The notes under the pieces: model-generated | The model's input: only the letters and a program-made list of their open reading frames with translations | Database searches by the model: none | What the model was told of the DNA's origin: nothing | Source of the DNA: Cellulomonas sp. URHE0023 | GTDB lineage: Bacteria > Actinomycetota > Actinomycetes > Actinomycetales > Cellulomonadaceae | Reading direction: 5' to 3' | DNA length: 64,000 nt | Assembly: GCF_000688475.1 (NCBI RefSeq) | Contig: NZ_JIAN01000008.1 | Span: forward strand, 62,001 to 126,000 | Program-made: the position numbers and the translations under genes | In this document: positions 35,584-45,353 of the stretch, one piece after another | How the letters are laid out: each line of letters opens with the position of its first letter | Position numbering within the stretch: the first letter of the stretch is position 1

Positions 35584-36783
35584 GTGACAGACGCCGAGGC
35601 GCGTGCGACGAGCCGTCGCAGCACCCCTCGGCGACGCCTGACACGGCTCGTCTCGCAGGCCGCGGTGCTCGCGGTCGTGGCCGGGGCGACGAGCGCCTTC
35701 GCGGTCCTGCACAAGCAGGTCACGGTGGACGTGGACGGCCACCCGGTGCAGGTCGAGGCATTCGGTCGGACCGTCTCCGACGTCCTGGCCAGCGGTGGGA
35801 TCGCGGTCGGTGACCGGGACCTCGTCGCTCCTGCGCTCGGCGAGCCCATCGCGTCCGAAGGTCAGATCGTCGTCCGGCACGGTCGCGACCTCGACGTCGA
35901 GGTCGACGGATCGGTCAGCAGAGTGTGGACGACGGCGCTCACGGTCGGCGAGGCTGTGGACGGGCTGGGGCTGCGGGACGACGACGTCCGCCTGTCGGCG
36001 TCGCGCTCCGCGGCGCTCACCCGCGAGACGCTGCGGGTCTCGACGAACAAGACGATCCATCTCGTGGTCGACGGGCAGGTGATCGACGGCGTGAGCAGCG
36101 CCGCCACCGTCCGAGACTCGCTCAAGGACATCGGCCTCGTGCTCGAGGAGGGCGACCAGCTGTCGGTCCCGCTCGACGCGACCTCGGTGGACGGCCTCGT
36201 GGTTCTGGTCACCCGCGCGAGCACGAGCGGTGAGACGGTCACGGAGGCCGTCCCGTTCGAGTCCCAAGAGGTTGACGACCCCAAGGCGATCAAGGGCACC
36301 AAGGTCATCGCGACCAAGGGCAAGGCTGGCGTCCGGACCACGACGTACGAGCTCGAGGTGGTCGGGGGAGTCGTCACCGGCCGCACGCCGATCGCGTCGG
36401 TGATCACCGTCCCGCCGGTCACCCAGGTGACCAAGGTGGGGACCCAGGAGCTGCCCGACCCGTCCGTCGTCATCGTCGAGCCAGGCAGCGCGCAGGAGAT
36501 CGCCAAGGGCATGGTCGCGGCCCGCGGCTGGGGTGACGACCAGTTCGCCTGCCTCGTCGCCCTCTGGAACGCCGAGAGCGGCTGGCGCGTCAACGCGGGC
36601 AACAAGTCCTCTGGCGCGTACGGCATCCCGCAGGCCCTCCCGGGCTCGAAGATGGCGTCGGCAGGGGCCGACTGGATGACCAACCCGGCCACCCAGATCA
36701 CGTGGGGTCTGGGCTACATCGAGGGCCGCTACGGCACCCCGTGCGCCGCCTACGCGAAGCACGAGTCCTCGGGCTGGTACTGA
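35584..36783 (+). CDS. YabE-like DUF348-G5 wall hydrolase with lytic-transglycosylase-like end
   Basis: 399 residues, GTG start with GAGGAG (35571-35576). A membrane segment (24-42) is followed by three ubiquitin-like DUF348 repeats (about 44-85, 98-140, 156-195), a G5 domain (about 205-285) and a C-terminal lysozyme-like domain (305-399) with the catalytic Glu E331 in LWNAESGWRVNA, then SSGAYGIPQALPGSKMASAG. That end is the SLT/aggregation-promoting-factor type, not an Rpf domain. It should act on peptidoglycan outside the cell. It is paralogous to the next gene over the DUF348-G5 part. Confidence 0.92.
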   Translation: MTDAEARATSRRSTPRRRLTRLVSQAAVLAVVAGATSAFAVLHKQVTVDVDGHPVQVEAFGRTVSDVLASGGIAVGDRDLVAPALGEPIASEGQIVVRHGRDLDVEVDGSVSRVWTTALTVGEAVDGLGLRDDDVRLSASRSAALTRETLRVSTNKTIHLVVDGQVIDGVSSAATVRDSLKDIGLVLEEGDQLSVPLDATSVDGLVVLVTRASTSGETVTEAVPFESQEVDDPKAIKGTKVIATKGKAGVRTTTYELEVVGGVVTGRTPIASVITVPPVTQVTKVGTQELPDPSVVIVEPGSAQEIAKGMVAARGWGDDQFACLVALWNAESGWRVNAGNKSSGAYGIPQALPGSKMASAGADWMTNPATQITWGLGYIEGRYGTPCAAYAKHESSGWY

Positions 36784-36915
36784 CCGTTCGCATCGGTTGA
36801 CCGCCGACTTCACCAGATCTCCTCGTTTGCCGTCGCGGGCCTCCTGACGTGCACTGATGCACCGCCGACCCGCATGATCACGCCGATCTGACAGCCGCAC
36901 GCTTGGCTTTTTGGT
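36784..36915. other. gap between the two rpf-like genes
   Basis: Contains GTGCA-CTGA-TGCAC (36849-36862), a short inverted repeat, just upstream of the second rpf-type promoter. No gene is seen. Confidence 0.4.
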
Positions 36916-36934
36916 CACGGGACGGTTACGGTCG
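36916..36934 (+). promoter_or_regulatory. shared rpf-type promoter/operator, copy 2
   Basis: CACGGGACGGTTACGGTCG with -10 candidate TACGGT (36927-36932); the extended block GGTCACGG-GAC-GGTTACGG is an 11-base direct repeat. It matches 17 of 19 bases with the block at 35516-35534. The gene start lies 230 bases downstream, implying a long leader. Confidence 0.65.
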
Positions 36935-37163
36935 TGGCGCTCCGTACATCTGGACAACGGCCCACATCGGCCGTCGCCGGTCGCGCGGAGCCGACGGGGC
37001 CCGCCATCGGCGGGCCGCCGTGACGGCCGGATCGGGGATCCGGGACCGACGGTTGACACCTCCCTCCAGGTGTCTGGACGAGCAGCTCGAAGGCTCACCG
37101 GCGGGTGTCGCACAGCGGCACGACCTGCACCCCGTGCCCGGGCACCTCGACGGCTGGAGCCCT
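36935..37163 (+). promoter_or_regulatory. long structured 5' leader of rpfB
   Basis: Three hairpins follow one another: GGCCCGCC/GGCGGGCC (36998-37016, 3-base loop), CCGGATC/GATCCGG (37027-37043, 3-base loop) and GACACCT/AGGTGTC (37055-37074, 6-base loop). In Mycobacterium tuberculosis an RNA switch has been reported in the rpfB leader; whether this is an equivalent is unknown. Confidence 0.5.
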
Positions 37164-38396
37164 GTGCAGTTCTCGACCCTGAACCCTTTCGCGCGCGCCA
37201 GCGCCGCCTCCGAGACCTCCCCGGACGGCGTGGCCAGCACGTCACCTGACGAGTCGAGCGCGAAGGGCCATCGGTCGATGCGCTCCCGGGCGCTGCCCGT
37301 CTCGGCAGCGGCCCTTGCCCTCGTCCTCGCGGGCGGCACCGCCGCGTTCGCGCACGCCCAGAAGACCGTCACGCTGGACGTCGACGGCGACGTCACCAAG
37401 GTCACCACGTTCGCCGGCTCGGTCGAGGGTCTCCTCGACGCGCAGGACGTGTCGGTCGGCGCACGGGACGACGTGAGCGCGACCGGTGCTCTGACCGAAG
37501 GTGCCGAGGTCGTGGTGCGTCACGGCCGCCAGGTCACCGTGGCGGTGGACGGCCAGGAGACGACCCTCTGGACGACCGCACTGTCGGCCGACGACGCGCT
37601 CGAGACCCTGTCGGCGCGAGGCCAGTCCGTCGCGCTCATCGCGTCGCGGTCCGCCGGGCGTGCCGAGCTTCCGCTGGACCTGGCCGTGAACGGTCCGGCC
37701 GAGGTGCTCGTGGACGGCAAGACGCTTGCGGTGCCGGATGCCGACACGACGGTCGCCCAGGCGCTCGAGGAGCTCAAGGTCACGCTGCAGCCGCTGGACC
37801 GGGTCTCCGTCCGGCACGCCGAGACGGGCCGTGTGCAGGTCGTGGTGAACCGCGTGGTCGAGCAGGACGTCACCTCGACCGTCGAGGTCCCCTTCGCGTC
37901 GAGCGAGCAGGACGAGCCGTCACGCTACGTCGGTCAGAAGCGCGTCCTGACGGCTGGTGCTCCCGGGGTGCGCACGGTGGTCGACCACGTCACCACGGTG
38001 GACGGCGTCGAGACGGCACGCGTCACGCTCAGCGACACGGTGACCCAGGCGCCCGTCGACGAGGTCGTGGGGGTGGGCAGCAAGGCGCGCCCGGTCGTCC
38101 CGAAGACTCCCGCCGCTCCGGCGACGGGCAGCCCGGTGGCGGCCGGCGGGTCTGCGGACTCCCTCAACTGGGCCGCGCTCGCCGCCTGCGAGTCCGGGGG
38201 GAACCCCACCTCGGTGTCCGGCAGCGGGAAGTACTACGGCCTCTACCAGTTCTCCGTCGGCACGTGGGGAGCCGTAGGGGGCGCCGGCCTGCCTTCCGAG
38301 GCATCGGCCGACGAGCAGACGGCCCGCGCGAAGATGCTCTACAACCGCTCGGGTGCGGGCCAGTGGCCGCACTGCGGCCCGCGTCTGTTCAGCTGA
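37164..38396 (+). CDS. rpfB: resuscitation-promoting factor RpfB
   Basis: 410 residues from GTG at 37164, chosen because TGGAG ends five bases upstream; an ATG at 37278 would remove a 38-residue cytosolic tail and is the alternative. After the membrane segment (about 44-64) come DUF348 repeats, a G5 domain (about 240-320) and the Rpf domain (330-410): [20 protein letters not shown] with catalytic E343, [12 protein letters not shown], and a Cys pair typical of the fold. Rpf enzymes cleave peptidoglycan glycan strands and promote regrowth of dormant cells. Precedes rsmA-ispE as in mycobacteria. Confidence 0.93.
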   Translation: MQFSTLNPFARASAASETSPDGVASTSPDESSAKGHRSMRSRALPVSAAALALVLAGGTAAFAHAQKTVTLDVDGDVTKVTTFAGSVEGLLDAQDVSVGARDDVSATGALTEGAEVVVRHGRQVTVAVDGQETTLWTTALSADDALETLSARGQSVALIASRSAGRAELPLDLAVNGPAEVLVDGKTLAVPDADTTVAQALEELKVTLQPLDRVSVRHAETGRVQVVVNRVVEQDVTSTVEVPFASSEQDEPSRYVGQKRVLTAGAPGVRTVVDHVTTVDGVETARVTLSDTVTQAPVDEVVGVGSKARPVVPKTPAAPATGSPVAAGGSADSLNWAALAACESGGNPTSVSGSGKYYGLYQFSVGTWGAVGGAGLPSEASADEQTARAKMLYNRSGAGQWPHCGPRLFS

Positions 38397-38410
38397 GCAG
38401 CACTAGCAGC

Positions 38411-38442
38411 GAGGCCCTCGTCCGGTTCCGGGCGGGGGCCTC
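38411..38442 (+). terminator. terminator after rpfB
   Basis: GAGGCCC (38411-38417) and GGGCCTC (38436-38442) form the base, with an inner stem CGTCCGG/CCGGGCG and a two-base loop, 15 bases after the rpfB stop. Confidence 0.7.
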
Positions 38443-38458
38443 GTGGCGTTCCCGGAAC

Positions 38459-38550
38459 CGACCGGCGCCGGCGTCGCGGCGGCTCTCGGCACCGACCGGC
38501 GCCGGCGTCGCGGCGCCTCTCGGCACCGACCGGTGCCCGCGTCGCGGCGC
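38459..38550. repeat. 34-bp tandem repeat, 2.7 copies
   Basis: Unit 1 is 38459-38492 and unit 2 is 38493-38526, differing at one base; unit 3 (38527-38550) is truncated and more diverged. The unit begins CGACCGGCGCCGGCGTCGCG and contains the palindrome CCGGCGCCGG. It fills the space between rpfB and the rsmA promoter. Confidence 0.85.
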
Positions 38551-38571
38551 TGACGGTCCGGGGAACTCGCC

Positions 38572-38577
38572 TAGGCT
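38572..38577 (+). promoter_or_regulatory. -10 box for rsmA
   Basis: TAGGCT lies seven bases before the ATG at 38585; no Shine-Dalgarno sequence. Confidence 0.6.
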
Positions 38578-38584
38578 CGGGCGC

Positions 38585-39523
38585 ATGTCGAGCATCGAGC
38601 TGCTGAGCGCTACGGAGATCCGTGGGCTCGCGGCCCGTGCCGGGATCCGGCCCACCAAACAGCTGGGGCAGAACTTCGTCCTGGACGGCGGGACGGTGCG
38701 CAAGATCGTCCGGCAGGCCGACGTCCTCCCGGGGGACCGCGTGGTCGAGGTCGGCCCCGGGCTCGGTTCGCTGACGCTCGGGCTGCTCGACGCGGGCGCC
38801 GACGTGGTCGCGGTCGAGATCGACCCTGTGCTGGCGCGGCTGCTGCCCACGACGGTTCTCGCGCACGTCCCCGGGCTCTCGCTCGTGCCGGCACCCACCG
38901 ACGACGCCCCTGTCGTCCTGCGTGACTCCGAGGGTCGGGATCGGCTGACGATCGTGCTCTCCGACGCGCTCGAGGTGCGCGCCCTGCCCGGCCCGCCGCC
39001 GGTGGCTCTCGTGGCGAACCTGCCCTACAACGTCTCCGTGCCCGTCCTGCTGACGTTCCTCGAGCGGTTCGAGTCGATCCAGCGTGTCCTCGTCATGGTG
39101 CAGGCCGAGGTGGCCGACCGCCTGGCTGCTCCACCCGGAAGCCGCACCTACGGTGTCCCGTCCGCCAAGGCCGCCTGGTACGCGTCGGCCCGCCGGACGG
39201 CGACCGTCGGGCGCACGGTCTTCTGGCCGGCGCCGAACGTCGACTCGGCCCTGGTCCGCTTCGACCGTCGTGAGCCGCCGACCACGAGCGCGTCACGCGA
39301 GCAGGTCTTCGCGGTGGTCGACACCGCCTTCGCGCAGCGTCGCAAGATGCTCCGGTCGGCGCTCGCGACGTTCGCCGGCTCGCCCGACGCGGCCGTCGCT
39401 GCGATCGAGGCCGCGGGCGTCGACCCGCAGGCGCGTGGTGAGGTCATCGACATCGCGGCGTTCGCGCGGATCGCCGCGGCCCTTGCTGCACGTTCGGACG
39501 AACCTGGCAGGGTGGAGGCGTGA
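38585..39523 (+). CDS. rsmA: 16S rRNA dimethyladenosine transferase
   Basis: 312 residues. [10 protein letters not shown] (25-34), motif [13 protein letters not shown], then [11 protein letters not shown] and motif [13 protein letters not shown] are the KsgA/RsmA signatures. It dimethylates A1518 and A1519 in helix 45 of 16S rRNA using SAM during 30S maturation. The frame is open further upstream through the repeat, but the promoter and family alignment set the start here. Its stop overlaps the ispE start in GTGA, so the two form an operon. Confidence 0.96.
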   Translation: MSSIELLSATEIRGLAARAGIRPTKQLGQNFVLDGGTVRKIVRQADVLPGDRVVEVGPGLGSLTLGLLDAGADVVAVEIDPVLARLLPTTVLAHVPGLSLVPAPTDDAPVVLRDSEGRDRLTIVLSDALEVRALPGPPPVALVANLPYNVSVPVLLTFLERFESIQRVLVMVQAEVADRLAAPPGSRTYGVPSAKAAWYASARRTATVGRTVFWPAPNVDSALVRFDRREPPTTSASREQVFAVVDTAFAQRRKMLRSALATFAGSPDAAVAAIEAAGVDPQARGEVIDIAAFARIAAALAARSDEPGRVEA

Positions 39524-40458
39524 CTCTGACTCCCGTAGCGCCACTGCCCGAGCACGAGGTCCGGGTCCGCGCGCCGGGCAAGATCAACCTGTCGCTGCGT
39601 GTCGGCCCGCTCGAGGCGGACGGCTACCACCCCGTCTCGACCGTGTTCCAGGCCGTGTCGGTCTTCGAGGAGGTCGTCGCGACGCCCGCCGCCGACCGGA
39701 CTCTCACAGCCAGCGGACCGCAGTCCGAGCGTGTCCCCACGGACTCGACCAACCTCGCGCTGCGGGCGGCCAGCCTGCTCGCGGAGCGGGCGGGCATCGA
39801 CGACGGCGTGCACCTCCACCTGCACAAGGGCGTGCCGGTCGCCGGCGGCATGGCAGGTGGTTCAGCCGACGCGGCTGCCGCGCTGCTCGCGTGCGACGCC
39901 CTGTGGCGCACGGGGATGAGCCGAGACGACCTTCTCGAGCTGGCCGCCGAGCTGGGGGCCGATGTGCCGTTCGCGCTGTCGGGCCACACGGCTGTGGGGT
40001 CGGGCCGCGGCCACCTGCTCACGCCGGCACTGAGCCGGGGCGAGTTCCACTGGGCGTTCGCCGTGCAGGACCGGGGACTGTCGACCGCCCGCGTGTACGG
40101 CGCGTTCGACGAGCTGGCCGACGCGCCACAGGTGCCCGACGCCGAGGACGACGTGCCGCTCATGCAGGCGCTGCGCGCGGGGGATCCTCGTGCGCTCGGC
40201 GCCGCTCTGCACAACGACCTGCAGCTCGCTGCGTTGTCGCTCGACCCTGGTCTGGCCGAGCCGCTCGCGGTCGCGCAGGACGCGGGTGCGCTCGGGGTCG
40301 TCGTCTCCGGCTCCGGTCCGACGGTCGCGGCCCTCGGTCGTAGCCGTCAGCACGCACTCGTGCTCGCCGCGGCGTTCACCGCCTCCGGCGTGGCCGACCG
40401 TGTGCTGACCGCTGCAGGACCGGTCGCGGGCGCGCGCATCGTGAGCTCGACGGACTGA
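39520..40458 (+). CDS. ispE: 4-diphosphocytidyl-2-C-methyl-D-erythritol kinase
   Basis: 312 residues, GTG start overlapping the rsmA stop by four bases. GHMP-kinase motifs: [13 protein letters not shown] (17-29), the ATP loop [17 protein letters not shown] (about 107-123) and [13 protein letters not shown] near the C-terminus. It phosphorylates CDP-methylerythritol in the MEP isoprenoid pathway, supplying undecaprenyl phosphate and quinone side chains. The gene after it is normally the ABC-F ATPase; here an arsR-SRPBCC pair intervenes. Confidence 0.96.
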   Translation: MTLTPVAPLPEHEVRVRAPGKINLSLRVGPLEADGYHPVSTVFQAVSVFEEVVATPAADRTLTASGPQSERVPTDSTNLALRAASLLAERAGIDDGVHLHLHKGVPVAGGMAGGSADAAAALLACDALWRTGMSRDDLLELAAELGADVPFALSGHTAVGSGRGHLLTPALSRGEFHWAFAVQDRGLSTARVYGAFDELADAPQVPDAEDDVPLMQALRAGDPRALGAALHNDLQLAALSLDPGLAEPLAVAQDAGALGVVVSGSGPTVAALGRSRQHALVLAAAFTASGVADRVLTAAGPVAGARIVSSTD

Positions 40459-40473
40459 GTTCCTCTTCTGCTC

Positions 40474-40501
40474 TTGACATCGCTTCCCGAGCGCCGATAC
40501 T
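40474..40501 (+). promoter_or_regulatory. promoter of the arsR-SRPBCC operon
   Basis: A perfect -35 TTGACA (40474-40479), 16-base spacer and -10 GATACT (40496-40501). Transcription would start at or next to the ATG at 40509, giving a leaderless arsR mRNA. It is the clearest sigma-70-type promoter in the window. Confidence 0.8.
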
Positions 40502-40516
40502 TAAGTACATGCTTAA
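40501..40516. promoter_or_regulatory. ArsR-type operator over the transcription start
   Basis: TTAAG-TACATG-CTTAA, an inverted repeat with 5-base arms, covers the end of the -10 box, the start point and the ATG itself. Binding of the ArsR homologue here would block its own transcription. Confidence 0.65.
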
Positions 40517-40859
40517 CAATGGCGATCTGGACAGGGTCTTCAAGGCCCTGTCCGACGCGACCCGCCGGGCGGTGGTCGAGCGCCTTGTCCGCGGGCCGGT
40601 GTCGGTCAGCCAGCTCGCCGAGCCGTTCGCGATCTCGCTCCCGGCCGTCCACCAGCACCTCGCGGTGCTCGAGGACGCGGGGATCGTGACCTCCCACAAG
40701 ATCGGGCGCGTCCGCACCGTCCAGCTCACCCCGGGCGCCCTCACACCGGCGGGGGACTGGATCGGCCACCAGAGGCTGCCCGCCGAGCGGCGGTTCGACC
40801 GCCTCGGGGCGTTCCTGGCCGGGCCACCGCCGTCCCCGGTCGAGCCGCCGCACCTGTAG
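40509..40859 (+). CDS. ArsR-family transcriptional regulator
   Basis: 116 residues. Winged helix: VFKALSDATRRAVVERLVRG, then VSVSQLAEPFAISLPAVHQHL (recognition helix), LEDAGIVTSHKIGRVRTVQL (wing). No cysteine metal site (no CVC motif) is seen, so it probably senses something other than a thiophilic metal or simply derepresses on demand. It belongs to the ArsR group encoded with SRPBCC/AHSA1 proteins. Leaderless start just after a strong promoter whose operator overlaps the ATG. Confidence 0.93.
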   Translation: MLNNGDLDRVFKALSDATRRAVVERLVRGPVSVSQLAEPFAISLPAVHQHLAVLEDAGIVTSHKIGRVRTVQLTPGALTPAGDWIGHQRLPAERRFDRLGAFLAGPPPSPVEPPHL

Positions 40860-40912
40860 CACGACAGCACACCAACGCCGGCTACTCGTCGGCCATCTGA
40901 GAGGAGCTCACC

Positions 40913-41386
40913 ATGTCCACGAACACCAGCACCGACAGCACGGTCGCCCACGCCACCTTCGTCGTCGACCGCACGTTCGACGCGTCGCTCGAGAGCGTCT
41001 GGGACGCGTTCGCCGTCCCGGAGCAGTTCAGGCAGTGGTTCGGCGCAGACGACAACTTCACGGCCACAGAGGAGTCCGACGACTTCCGCGTCGGTGGCGG
41101 AGCCGTCCAGGACGGGAAGTGGCACGACGGACCGACCAGCCGTTACGTCGGCACCTACACCGACATCGTCGACAAGCGGCGGATCGTCTCCACCTACGAC
41201 ATGTGGATCGCGGGTGAGCACCTGTCGACGTCCGTCACGACGACCGAGTTCGCTCCCGTCGACGGGGGCACGCGCGTCACGTACACCGAGCACGGCGTGT
41301 TCCTCGACGGCAAGGACGACGGATCGCAGCGCGAAGGCGGCTTCGCGGGCATCTTCGACGCGCTCGCCGCCTACCTTGCTCGTTGA
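40913..41386 (+). CDS. SRPBCC (AHSA1-like) domain protein
   Basis: 157 residues, ATG with AGAGGAG about nine bases upstream. VDRTFDASLESVWDAFAVPEQFRQWFG is the typical first helix-grip segment, followed by SRYVGTYTDIVDKRRIVSTY and a C-terminal helix EGGFAGIFDALAAYLA. The START-like cavity binds small hydrophobic ligands; no enzymatic residue can be assigned. Paired with ArsR regulators it is often called an activator-of-Hsp90 homologue, without direct evidence. It lies 53 bases after arsR in the same operon. Confidence 0.92.
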   Translation: MSTNTSTDSTVAHATFVVDRTFDASLESVWDAFAVPEQFRQWFGADDNFTATEESDDFRVGGGAVQDGKWHDGPTSRYVGTYTDIVDKRRIVSTYDMWIAGEHLSTSVTTTEFAPVDGGTRVTYTEHGVFLDGKDDGSQREGGFAGIFDALAAYLAR

Positions 41387-41424
41387 CCTCGCTCGCTGAA
41401 CTCGCTCGCTGACCTGGACGACCG

Positions 41425-41469
41425 CACCTCGCGGCGGCGGATCCCCCTGCGGTCCGCCGGCGCGAGGTG
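41425..41469. terminator. terminator after the arsR-SRPBCC operon
   Basis: CACCTCGCG (41425-41433) pairs with CGCGAGGTG (41461-41469) and an inner CGGCGGA pairs with TCCGCCG, 38 bases after the SRPBCC stop. Short CTCGCTCGCTGA-like repeats precede it. Confidence 0.65.
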
Positions 41470-41583
41470 TGGTGGTCTCGGGCGTAGCCCTGGTCGGGCA
41501 CGGGTCGGACGCTAGCCCGCAGGTCAGCGGCCTGGTGGGGGCTCGGGTGGAGATGCTGTCGAAGACCTGTGTGCGTCTGCGGG

Positions 41584-41589
41584 TAGCCT
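41584..41589 (+). promoter_or_regulatory. -10 box for the ABC-F gene
   Basis: TAGCCT lies eight bases before the ATG at 41598, a leaderless arrangement. Confidence 0.5.
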
Positions 41590-41597
41590 TCACGCCG

Positions 41598-43424
<1,827 letters not shown>

Positions 43425-43522
43425 CTGAGGGCTGCACAGGGCTGGCTCGGGGCTGCACGCTCCCGGGCGCGCACCGAGTCGGTCTCAACCTGCTGTCCAC
43501 GACCGACGGTCCCGGCCGGAGC

Positions 43523-44548
43523 TCAGGCGACGCTCGCCGCTACCTCTGCCGGGCGGACCGACCTGAGCGGCTGCACCAGGTCGAGCAGGATGTCCTTGCG
43601 GCCACGGGACACCCGCCCGTAGGCACCGGTGCGCGCCTCACGCAGCACGACAGGTGCTCGTCGCAGCCTGTTGACCGGAAGGCCGGACCGCACCCGCTGG
43701 TGCCGCAACCGCTCCTGGGCCAGGTCGAACGCCCAGTCGGCGACGTGCGGGCGAACTGCCTGCAGACCCGTCATCAGCATCTCGGACTGCGCCAGGAGGC
43801 GACGGTTGCGGTCGGATCCCGGCGCGAAGAGCATGCGGGTCTTCTCGGCGAGGCCCCGTCGATGCACCCCGCCGCCCAGGTTGGACTGGTGGACCCGGTA
43901 CTGCAGCCCCGGGCGAGCGTCTAGCGCCGCGCCACCTGGCATCGCCGCGCCCAGCAGGCCGTACCAGGAGTCGTAGTACCCGCCGGCCGGGATGGGAGGG
44001 CAGAGGTCGAACAGGGAGCGGCGGAACGCGGCCGTCGCTCCGTGGGCCAGGAAGCGCCGGACCAGCACCCGGAACGCCTCCCCCCGGGCATACAGATCGC
44101 GCTCGCCGGCGGTGAACGACCCCGTCGCGAACAGGGACTCGGACGTCACCGCACCGTGCTCGTCGATCACCTGCGCCTCGCAGTGCACGAACTGCAGCGG
44201 GGGGTCGGCCGAGAACATCTCCGCCACGTGCTCGAAGCGCTGCGGCAGGCACACGTCGTCGTGGTCGCACGCGACGACCACGTCGCCCGAGCACGCCGCC
44301 AGGATGCGCGCCATGTTCGGCGTGACCAGCAACCGTTCCGAGGGGAGCACGACGCAGTCGATACCGAGGGCCTCGGCGCGTCGGACGCCGTCCGCGATCA
44401 CGTCCACCGTGCCGTCGGTCGAGCCGGCGTCGCCGAACACGATCTGCTGCGGCAGCACCGTCTGCGTCAGGATCGAGTCGATCTGCAGGGGCAGGTAGCC
44501 GACGGCGTTGTAGCTGCTGAGCGCGACCGACAGGGTGACGTCAGGCAT
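43523..44548 (-). CDS. family 2 glycosyltransferase
   Basis: 341 residues from the ATG at 44548, where the GT2 fold begins (PDVTLSVALSSYNAVGYLP); a GTG at 44629 would add 27 residues. GT-A landmarks: VFGDAGSTDGTVDVI for nucleotide-sugar binding and VVACDHDDVCLP, a DxD-like site. The later region is typical of rhamnosyl/galactosyl transferases. No membrane helix, so it acts at the inner face of the membrane on a lipid- or protein-linked glycan. It stands alone between the ABC-F gene and a small membrane-protein gene and may serve wall or exopolysaccharide synthesis. Confidence 0.88.
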   Translation of the reverse strand: MPDVTLSVALSSYNAVGYLPLQIDSILTQTVLPQQIVFGDAGSTDGTVDVIADGVRRAEALGIDCVVLPSERLLVTPNMARILAACSGDVVVACDHDDVCLPQRFEHVAEMFSADPPLQFVHCEAQVIDEHGAVTSESLFATGSFTAGERDLYARGEAFRVLVRRFLAHGATAAFRRSLFDLCPPIPAGGYYDSWYGLLGAAMPGGAALDARPGLQYRVHQSNLGGGVHRRGLAEKTRMLFAPGSDRNRRLLAQSEMLMTGLQAVRPHVADWAFDLAQERLRHQRVRSGLPVNRLRRAPVVLREARTGAYGRVSRGRKDILLDLVQPLRSVRPAEVAASVA

Positions 44549-44661
44549 GCGCGCCGGCCTGCAGGCGAGTGCGAAGCAGCACCATGGGGTTGCGCACCGG
44601 GACTCCCGCGATCGAGTGAGTCGTGACACTAGCCGGTCGGTGCTGGCCTATCAATACCGCC

Positions 44662-44698
44662 ATCGCGGGGCACACCGGACGACCGGATGCCCCGCGAT
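44662..44698 (-). terminator. terminator downstream of the small membrane-protein gene
   Basis: ATCGCGGGGCA (44662-44672) pairs perfectly with TGCCCCGCGAT (44688-44698), with an inner CCGG/CCGG pair. Read on the minus strand it follows the stop at 44716 by 17 bases and separates that gene from the glycosyltransferase gene. Confidence 0.7.
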
Positions 44699-44715
44699 CG
44701 CGCGGTCCTGCAGCT

Positions 44716-45174
44716 CTACCAGCGGGGCGTCTCGGGGGTGCCGGGAGCCTGGGGGCCGCCGTCCACCGGCGGGTATCCCTGAGTCTGCTGGGGGGCCTGG
44801 CCCCACGGCGCCGGCTGCTCGAACCGCGACGTGTAGGGCGTGGTTCCGTAGGCGGCCGGGGCCGCGACGGGCGGGTAGCCGCCGCCGTAGGGGCCCTGCG
44901 CGGAGCGCAGAAGCCGCAGCTCGGCCTCGATCGGCCACTCCTTGAAGACGAACATGATCATGACGACGAGGTTCGCCACCGGCACGAAGCACAGCGCCGC
45001 GTACCAGCCGGAGTAGCCGGCCTTGCGGGCGATGCGCACGTAGCAGTACACGCCGAACGCGATGAGCGCCGCGTAGAACAGCACCATCACGGCGATGAGG
45101 CCGAACGCCAGACCCGCCGCCGGCTCGGTCTGGTTGTACGGGTCGACCACAGCCTGGATCACTGTCGGTACCAC
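44716..45174 (-). CDS. small membrane protein with Pro/Gly/Tyr-rich tail
   Basis: 152 residues, GTG start; a second in-frame GTG four codons later is possible. Two membrane helices (about 20-45 and 57-78) with RIARKAGYSGWYAALCFVPV between them, the signature of a common but unnamed actinobacterial family whose loop reads 'AGxSGWxAL..iVPi.N'. The tail after residue 90 is rich in Pro, Gly, Tyr and Gln. Function unknown. Confidence 0.75.
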   Translation of the reverse strand: MVPTVIQAVVDPYNQTEPAAGLAFGLIAVMVLFYAALIAFGVYCYVRIARKAGYSGWYAALCFVPVANLVVMIMFVFKEWPIEAELRLLRSAQGPYGGGYPPVAAPAAYGTTPYTSRFEQPAPWGQAPQQTQGYPPVDGGPQAPGTPETPRW

Positions 45175-45353
45175 TCTCTTCGAATGCCCGTCGAGGGCGC
45201 ATGCCCACGGTGCGGGCCAGGGAACAGGCCACGCGCGCGCGACCCGAGGGCATCGGAACCCGAGCGCGCACTTTACACACGGCGCCTTCCGCCGACGGTG
45301 TTTGTCCCGATCGACGACCCGAACGGCTCAACGCCGCACGGACCGCGCGTCCG
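45175..45353. other. gap between the small membrane-protein gene and marR
   Basis: 179 bases; probably the promoter region of the small membrane-protein gene on the minus strand. I see no gene or clear structure. Confidence 0.4.

Noticed and set aside
38459..38550. Short repeats between rpfB and rsmA as a CRISPR-like element
   Set aside because: The 34-bp units are directly adjacent with no spacers and no cas genes lie nearby.
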